Positions 23,028-27,258 of a stretch of 27,258 bases of DNA are shown in pieces. The notes under the pieces were generated by a model. That model was not told where the DNA came from and ran no database searches. It worked only from the letters and a program-made list of their open reading frames with translations. Numbering within the stretch: the first letter of the stretch is position 1; the number at the start of each line of letters is the position of its first letter. The stretch comes from Asaia bogorensis (GTDB taxonomy: Bacteria; Pseudomonadota; Alphaproteobacteria; Acetobacterales; Acetobacteraceae). Location: NCBI GenBank assembly GCA_945871455.1, contig CAMBXJ010000005.1, forward strand, positions 1 through 27,258. Reading direction: 5' to 3'. The translations under genes and the position numbers were made by a program.

Positions 23028-23155
23028 GCGGTGTCGGCGCACGGTAGTATGGCGCGCGCGGTGTCGGCGCACGGTATGGCGCGCGCGGTGTCGGCGCCCG
23101 GTGAGGGGCGCACGGTGTGGGCGCCCGGTATTTGCGCACGGTGTCGGCGCGCAAA
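23028..23155. repeat. Degenerate tandem repeat, GCGGTGTCGGCGCACGGTA-type units
   Basis: Three clear units of about 19 bp begin at 23028, 23058 and 23085 (GCGGTGTCGGCGCACGGTA; the third has CCCGGTG at its end), spaced 30 and 27 bp apart. They are followed by decayed pieces GGGGCGCACGGTGTGGGCGCCCGGTA and GCGCACGGTGTCGGCGCGC up to about 23155. The array fills most of the divergent gap between the SDR and CMD-fold genes, starting 16 bp upstream of the SDR ribosome binding site. Promoters for both genes must lie in or beside it. Reading it as coding gives only His/Arg-rich low-complexity peptides. Confidence 0.8.
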
Positions 23156-23228
23156 CGGGCATCCACGATTGGACAGGCGATGCGGTCTGGTGTGCAATAG
23201 GCGTATCGTCACCCCATAGGAGGAAACC

Positions 23229-23555
23229 ATGGCTCAGACACCCTCGTCGGCCTCACGCGATGCCGTCCGGAACACGGTCCCCAAGATGATCGAACTGACC
23301 GAGAAGGTCCTGTTCGGGGATGTATGGGAACGGCCCAACCTGTCCAAGCGCGACCGCAGCCTGATCGTCTGCGCCGTGCTGACCGCGACCTATCGGCCGG
23401 AGCAGCTGAAGGGCCACCTCCAGCGGGCGCTGGATAACGGTCTGACCAAGGACGAAATCTCCGAGATGATCACGCATGTCGCGTTCTATGGCGGCTGGCC
23501 GGCATCGATGTCGGCGGCGAACATCGCGCGTGAGGTTTTCGAAGCCAATCCCTGA
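23229..23555 (+). CDS. Carboxymuconolactone decarboxylase (CMD) family protein
   Basis: A small 108-aa all-helical protein matching the CMD family, with LSKRDRSLIVCAVLTATYRP, LKGHLQRALDNGLTKDEI and ITHVAFYGGWPASMSA as the recognisable helices. Relatives include gamma-carboxymuconolactone decarboxylase of the protocatechuate pathway. It has no CxxC pair, so it is not an AhpD-type peroxidase. The start at 23229 follows AGGAGG by six bases. It diverges from the SDR gene across a tandem-repeat region and is followed by a hairpin. Many stand-alone members have no known substrate, so the decarboxylase role is not assigned. Confidence 0.9.
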   Translation: MAQTPSSASRDAVRNTVPKMIELTEKVLFGDVWERPNLSKRDRSLIVCAVLTATYRPEQLKGHLQRALDNGLTKDEISEMITHVAFYGGWPASMSAANIAREVFEANP

Positions 23556-23590
23556 TACGCCGGGACTGTCGCTCGACAACCGGCACGCTC

Positions 23591-23631
23591 TGGAGCGCTG
23601 GCGCCCCGACCGGAAACGGCGCGGCGCTCCA
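23591..23631 (+). terminator. Probable terminator hairpin after the CMD-family gene
   Basis: TGGAGCGC (23591-23598) pairs with GCGCTCCA (23624-23631), and GCGCC (23601-23605) with GGCGC (23618-23622) inside it, giving a long interrupted stem 36 bp after the stop codon. It is followed by ACCCTTTGTCT, a modest T-rich tail. Confidence 0.5.
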
Positions 23632-23696
23632 ACCCTTTGTCTGAGGGCGTGATTGACACCCGGTCGGCGTTCCGCCCGGGGTGATCACGTCCCATC

Positions 23697-23733
23697 CGTC
23701 ACGACAGGACCCGATCCGGACCCTGTCGTGACG
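23697..23733. promoter_or_regulatory. 12-bp perfect inverted repeat upstream of the 3-hydroxyisobutyrate-dehydrogenase-family gene
   Basis: CGTCACGACAGG (23697-23708) and CCTGTCGTGACG (23722-23733) are exact reverse complements separated by 13 bases, ending 25 bp before the start codon. The site could be an operator for a dimeric regulator or an RNA hairpin in the 5' leader. It lies just before GGAG at 23744-23747, which is the likely, rather distant, ribosome binding site. Confidence 0.5.
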
Positions 23734-23758
23734 TTTGTGGAACGGAGTAGACCATACC

Positions 23759-24709
23759 ATGAAAGCAGGATTCATCGGCCTGGGCACCATGGGTGCGCAT
23801 ATGGCCGCCAATCTGCAAAAGGGCATCCAGAAGGACGGCCATACGGTCGTCGTGCATGACATGCGCAAGGACGCCGCGGCGCCGCATATCAAGAATGGCG
23901 CGGTCTGGGCCGACAGCCCAGCGGCGGTGGCGGCCGAATGCGACGTGATCTTTTCCTCCCTGCCCGGACCGGTGGAATTCGAGGCCGTCTCCTATGGCGA
24001 CAACGGCCTGCTGGCGAAGATCAAGTCTGGCGCGGCGTATTTCGACCTGACGACGAACTCGCCCACCACGGTGCGCAAGGCGCATGTCGATTATGAAAAG
24101 AAGGGCGCCTTCCTGTTCGATGCGCCGGTCAGCGGCGGACCGCGCGGCGCGGCCACCGGCAAACTGGCGATCTGGTGCGGCGGCGATGCCGACGCGTTCG
24201 ACAAATGGAAGCCGGTGCTGGATGCGATCGGCGACCAGGCGAAGTATATCGGCCCGATCGGCGCCGGCTCGGTCGCGAAGCTGGTGCATAACTGCTACGG
24301 CTATATCGCCACCGCGGCGGCGGCCGAAGTTTTCAGCATGGGCGTCAAGGCCGGCATTGAGCCGCTGGCCATCTGGGAAGCCGTGCGCCAGGGCGCCATC
24401 GGACGGCGCGGCGCCTTCGACAGCCTGACCGATCAGTTCCTGCCCAACAAATACGAACCGCCGGCTTTCGCGCTGCGGCTCGCGCACAAAGACGTCTCGC
24501 TCGCCACCGCCCTGGGGCGAGAGCTGAACGTGCCGATGCGCCTGGCCAACCTGGCGCTGGCGGACCTGTCGGAAGGGCTGAACCGTGGTTGGGGCAATCG
24601 GGATTCCCGATCGATCATGGTGCTGCAGACGGAACGCGCGGGGATCGAAATCAAAGTCGATCCGCAGCGCCTGACGGAGGCGTTGGAGAACAAAGCCAAA
24701 AACGGGTAA
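23759..24709 (+). CDS. NAD(P)-dependent oxidoreductase, 3-hydroxyisobutyrate dehydrogenase family
   Basis: A 316-aa beta-hydroxyacid dehydrogenase. The N-terminal Rossmann motif GFIGLGTMGAHMAANL is at 4-19, the substrate-site motif DAPVSGGPRGAATGKL around 122-137, and the catalytic Lys174 in GSVAKLVHNCYGY. This family (3-hydroxyisobutyrate, tartronate semialdehyde and 6-phosphogluconate dehydrogenases) oxidises or reduces 3-hydroxy acids; substrate cannot be read from sequence. Met23759 is chosen over an in-frame ATG eight codons earlier because the Rossmann strand starts at once. The nearest Shine-Dalgarno, GGAG, is 11 bases away. It is followed after 71 bp by a PhyH-type dioxygenase gene on the same strand. 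Confidence 0.93.
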   Translation: MKAGFIGLGTMGAHMAANLQKGIQKDGHTVVVHDMRKDAAAPHIKNGAVWADSPAAVAAECDVIFSSLPGPVEFEAVSYGDNGLLAKIKSGAAYFDLTTNSPTTVRKAHVDYEKKGAFLFDAPVSGGPRGAATGKLAIWCGGDADAFDKWKPVLDAIGDQAKYIGPIGAGSVAKLVHNCYGYIATAAAAEVFSMGVKAGIEPLAIWEAVRQGAIGRRGAFDSLTDQFLPNKYEPPAFALRLAHKDVSLATALGRELNVPMRLANLALADLSEGLNRGWGNRDSRSIMVLQTERAGIEIKVDPQRLTEALENKAKNG

Positions 24710-24716
24710 CAGCCCC

Positions 24717-24738
24717 AGCCCGGGCCTCCAACCGGGCT
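24717..24738 (+). terminator. Weak hairpin between the dehydrogenase and PhyH genes
   Basis: AGCCCGG (24717-24723) pairs with CCGGGCT (24732-24738) around an 8-base loop, seven bases after the stop codon. A TTTT occurs only about 16 bases later. It may be a leaky terminator or stability stem; the downstream gene has its own good ribosome binding site. Confidence 0.35.
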
Positions 24739-24780
24739 CGGCCGACCCGCTGTTTTACGATCCAGGAAGGGAGGACAACC

Positions 24781-25632
24781 ATGAAGGCACTGACCCAGGA
24801 ACAGGTAGACGCCTATCGTCGCGACGGTTTTTTCTATCCCGTCCCGGCCCTCTCTCCCGACGAGATCGCCACCTGCCTCGCCGGACTGGGCCGCCTGGAA
24901 GCGTCCCTTGGCTGTGCGGTGGCCGATGCCGACGTGAAATGGCGCTCGCATGGGCACACCCATTCGCCGTGGTTCAACGCGTTGATCCGCCACCCCCGCA
25001 TTCTGGATGCGGTCGAGGATGTGATCGGGCCGAACATCCTGGTCTGGACCAGCACTTTCTTCATCAAGGAGCCGCACTCGCCCACCTTCGCCGCCTGGCA
25101 CCAGGACGGCACCTATTTCGGTCTGGAACCGAAGGAGCAGATTTGCGCCTGGGTCGCCCTGACCGATGCCTCGCGGGAGGCCGGCTGCATGGAGCATGTC
25201 TCCAGCAAGGGCAATCTGCGCCAGTTGCACCATGCGCCGTTGGGACTGGCGCACAGTATCAACCGCGCCGGCCAGACGATCATGGAACCGTTCGACGATT
25301 CAGCCCCCGTGGCGATGGCCCTGCCGGCCGGGTCATTCTCCCTGCACCATGAATTCTCGCTGCACCGTTCGGCCCCGAACAATGCCGCCCATCGCCGGGT
25401 TGGGATCGGCCTCAACTACGTCCCCACCCATGTGCGCGTGGACGGGCCGGTCCGTTGCAACGCGATGCTGGTGCGGGGCGAGGACAAGTACGGGCACTTC
25501 GACCTGATCGAGCCGCCCAAGGCCGAATGCGATGCGGCCGCCCTGGCGGTGCACCAGGAGGCCAATGACCGGTATCGGGCCAACTACAAGGTTCAGGTGG
25601 AACGGCACGAGGCGGCTTACGCGAAAGCGTAG
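24781..25632 (+). CDS. Phytanoyl-CoA dioxygenase (PhyH) family protein
   Basis: The 283-aa protein belongs to the PhyH family of Fe(II)/2-oxoglutarate oxygenases, which includes ectoine hydroxylase and many secondary-metabolism hydroxylases. Iron ligands are His107 and Asp109 in AAWHQDGTYF and His195 in FSLHRSAPN; Arg205/206 in HRRVGIGLNYVP is the likely 2-oxoglutarate contact. The opening LTQEQVDAYRRDGFFYP is a typical family N-terminus. GGGAGG lies seven bases ahead of the ATG. It follows the 3-hydroxyacid dehydrogenase gene by 71 bp and may share its transcript. Substrate unknown. It is the third iron/2-oxoglutarate-type oxygenase within 6.6 kb. Confidence 0.93.
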   Translation: MKALTQEQVDAYRRDGFFYPVPALSPDEIATCLAGLGRLEASLGCAVADADVKWRSHGHTHSPWFNALIRHPRILDAVEDVIGPNILVWTSTFFIKEPHSPTFAAWHQDGTYFGLEPKEQICAWVALTDASREAGCMEHVSSKGNLRQLHHAPLGLAHSINRAGQTIMEPFDDSAPVAMALPAGSFSLHHEFSLHRSAPNNAAHRRVGIGLNYVPTHVRVDGPVRCNAMLVRGEDKYGHFDLIEPPKAECDAAALAVHQEANDRYRANYKVQVERHEAAYAKA

Positions 25633-25773
25633 GCCCGTCGCCATTCCGGGACGTCTCACGGAAAGGCGGCCCGTGCCCGCGTGTCAGTCCAAGCGGCGGA
25701 AGGTTAGAGCCTCCCGCCAGCACACTCCGTCATGCCGACGCAGGCCGGCATTACAGGGTTGCACTGCCAGTGG

Positions 25774-25800
25774 GTCATTGTTTCAGACGGTTGGTGTCAT
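25774..25800. repeat. Second copy of the dispersed repeat seen at 2441-2470
   Basis: Begins GTCATTGTTTC and continues after six bases with TTGGTGT, as at 2441-2470, in the same orientation. It lies 41 bp before the palindrome at 25842-25932. Confidence 0.5.
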
Positions 25801-25841
25801 ACTAACCGACCGAACCAGTGATCCATGGCGACACCGGCCGT

Positions 25842-25932
25842 TGTCATTGCGAGCGCAGCGAAGCAATCCAGGGCAACCAACCGGATCGATCACGCCAAAA
25901 CCCTGGATTGCTTCGCTTCGCTCGCAATGACA
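25842..25932. repeat. Palindromic intergenic repeat of the GTCATTGCGAGCG type
   Basis: Arms 25842-25873 and 25901-25932 are reverse complements over 32 nt with one mismatch (left arm begins TGTCATTGCGAGCGCAGCGA), around a 27-base centre. GTCATTGCGAGC...AAGCAATCC palindromes are, from general knowledge, abundant in alphaproteobacterial genomes. The outer GTCATTGC is shared with the palindromes at 22-109 and 2331-2424 but the inner sequence differs. It lies 36 bp beyond the fumarase stop and could protect or end transcripts from either side. Confidence 0.85.
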
Positions 25933-25968
25933 CGGGCGCCTATGGGTCAATGCTTAGATCGGTCGGTC

Positions 25969-27258
25969 TCAGTCCAGCCCCTCGTAGAAATCGTTCCCCT
26001 TGTCATCCATCACGATGAACGCGGGGAAATTCTCGACCTCAATCCGCCAGACCGCTTCCATCCCGAGTTCCGGGTATTCCAGGACCTCCACCTTGCGGAT
26101 GCAGTCCTGCGCCAGGCGCGCCGCCGGTCCGCCGACACTGCCGAGATAGAACCCGCCATGCGCCTGGCACGCGTCCTTCACGGCCTTCGACCGATTGCCC
26201 TTCGCCAGCATGATCAACGACCCACCCGCGGCCTGGAATTCCGCCACGTAGCTGTCCATGCGTCCCGCGGTGGTGGGGCCGAAGCTGCCGGTGGCCATGC
26301 CGGCCGGGGTCTTGGCCGGGCCGGCGTAATAGACTGGGTGGTTTTTCAGATAGTCCGGCAGGCCGGCGCCGCTGTCCAACCGCTCCTTCAGTTTCGCATG
26401 AGCAATGTCACGCGCCACCACCATGGTGCCGGTCAGTGACAGGCGAGTTTTCACTGGATAGGCAGACAACTGCCGGCGGATTTCATCCATCGGGCGGTTC
26501 AGGTCCACATCGACCGTGTCGTCGCCCAAGTGCATATCTGTCGTGTCCGGCAGATATTTCGCCGGGTCGGTTTCCAACTGCTCCAGGAACACGCCCTCCG
26601 GCGTGATCTTCGCCAGTATCTGCCGGTCCGCACTGCAGGAAACGCCAATGCCGACTGGCAGCGACGCACCGTGGCGCGCCAGGCGGATCACGCGAACATC
26701 GTGGCAGAAATACTTGCCGCCAAACTGCGCCCCGATGCCGTTCTGGCGAGAGATTTCCAGAACCTGCTTTTCCATTTCCAGGTCGCGGAAAGCATGGCCG
26801 GCCTTGCTGCCCTCGGTCGGCAATGTGTCCAGCCAACGGGTCGATGCCAGCTTGACCGTCTTCAACGTCATTTCGGCGGACGTACCACCGATCACGATCG
26901 CCAGATGGTAGGGCGGGCAGGCGGATGTCCCCAGCGTCTTCATCTTGGTCCCGATGAACGCGGCCAGCCGCTCGGGGGTCAGGATGGCGCGGGTTTCCTG
27001 GAACAGGAACGTCTTGTTCGCCGATCCGCCGCCTTTCGCCACGAACATCAGGTTGAATTCGTCGGCATGATGGTCGCCAGGGGCGGCCATGATGTCGAAC
27101 TGCACCGGCAGGTTGTTGCCGGTATTGACCTCGTTGAACATCGACAGCGGCGCCATCTGCGAGTAGCGCAGGTTGGTCTCGGTATAGGTGCGGTGCACGC
27201 CCCAGGACAGCGCCTCTTCCTCATCGCCGTCGACCCAGACGCGCTGGCCCTTCTTGCC
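25969..27258 (-). CDS. fumA: Class I fumarate hydratase (iron-sulfur), N-terminus outside window
   Basis: The window holds the C-terminal 429 residues; the frame is open to the right edge, so roughly the first 110-120 residues of a usual 540-550-aa fused enzyme are missing. Class I fumarases convert fumarate to malate in the TCA cycle using an oxygen-labile [4Fe-4S] cluster. Two of the three expected cluster Cys are visible, in [20 protein letters not shown] and in [13 protein letters not shown]; the third should lie upstream. [33 protein letters not shown] and the C-terminal beta-type domain ([23 protein letters not shown]) complete the class I pattern. A GTG-initiated frame at 27198 is internal and not the start. 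Tartrate dehydratase is related but usually split into two subunits, so fumarase is favoured; the symbol is by family resemblance. Confidence 0.93.
   Translation of the reverse strand, partial: GKKGQRVWVDGDEEEALSWGVHRTYTETNLRYSQMAPLSMFNEVNTGNNLPVQFDIMAAPGDHHADEFNLMFVAKGGGSANKTFLFQETRAILTPERLAAFIGTKMKTLGTSACPPYHLAIVIGGTSAEMTLKTVKLASTRWLDTLPTEGSKAGHAFRDLEMEKQVLEISRQNGIGAQFGGKYFCHDVRVIRLARHGASLPVGIGVSCSADRQILAKITPEGVFLEQLETDPAKYLPDTTDMHLGDDTVDVDLNRPMDEIRRQLSAYPVKTRLSLTGTMVVARDIAHAKLKERLDSGAGLPDYLKNHPVYYAGPAKTPAGMATGSFGPTTAGRMDSYVAEFQAAGGSLIMLAKGNRSKAVKDACQAHGGFYLGSVGGPAARLAQDCIRKVEVLEYPELGMEAVWRIEVENFPAFIVMDDKGNDFYEGLD

Larger units (their letters stand above)
25633..25968. other. Non-coding convergent region with repeat elements
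   Basis: No gene is supported in these 336 bp between the PhyH and fumarase stop codons. The first 140 bases show nothing clear beyond a degraded TCATGCCGACG...GGCCGGCATTA inverted piece near 25730-25752. A dispersed short repeat (25774-25800) and a large palindrome (25842-25932) occupy the remainder. Short frames crossing the palindrome have no start signals. Confidence 0.6.

Noticed and set aside
23001..23162. N-terminal extension of the SDR with His/Arg-rich repeats
   Set aside because: It is translated tandem-repeat DNA, and AGGAGG lies between it and the true SDR start at 23000.
23229..23555. AhpD-like alkylhydroperoxidase
   Set aside because: The CMD-fold protein has no CxxC motif, which AhpD-type peroxidases require.

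Overview
The window is GC-rich DNA with long overlapping frames and strong AGGAGG-type ribosome binding sites. Adjacent mutS and glnD, a HemJ-type protoporphyrinogen oxidase and a class I fumarase fit an alphaproteobacterium, most likely Rhodospirillales/Acetobacteraceae. That placement is an inference from gene content and composition, not from a search. No rRNA, tRNA, CRISPR array, transposase or prophage gene was seen.

Layout. (1) 1-312 is non-coding and carries a palindromic repeat and a 24-bp tandem repeat. (2) 313-2287, minus strand: a probable two-gene unit of an HpaB-type flavin-dependent hydroxylase followed by a VOC protein with an extradiol-like metal site, suggesting aromatic oxidation. 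(3) 2565-4676, minus: a 703-aa protein of unknown function, divergent from mutS. (4) 4926-10605, plus: mutS then glnD, 13 bp apart (mismatch repair; PII uridylylation for nitrogen control). (5) 10722-18005, minus: one very large autotransporter of about 2,427 aa with some 22 Gly-rich repeats and a C-terminal beta-barrel. (6) 18198-21034, plus: class II aldolase, TauD/TfdA-type dioxygenase, HAD hydrolase and hemJ, the last two overlapping by 4 nt. (7) 21314-23000, minus: an SDR with an atypical active site, then a second TauD/TfdA dioxygenase. (8) 23229-25632, plus: a carboxymuconolactone-decarboxylase-fold protein, a 3-hydroxyisobutyrate-dehydrogenase-family enzyme and a PhyH-type dioxygenase. 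(9) 25969 to the right edge, minus: class I fumarate hydratase, lacking its N-terminus because the window ends.

How the genes fit together. mutS, glnD, hemJ and fumarase are housekeeping genes. The rest of 18.2-25.6 kb reads as an accessory catabolic region: three Fe(II)/2-oxoglutarate-type oxygenases with an aldolase, two dehydrogenase-family proteins, a phosphatase-like HAD and a CMD-fold protein. No substrate can be assigned, and no transporter or regulator gene is present.

The most distinctive non-coding content is repeat DNA: three unrelated short tandem arrays whose units tend to form small hairpins (139-208, 10590-10647, 23028-23155), three large palindromes sharing GTCATTGC/GCAATGAC ends (22-109, 2331-2424, 25842-25932), and a roughly 255-bp inverted-repeat element between convergent genes (21052-21305).
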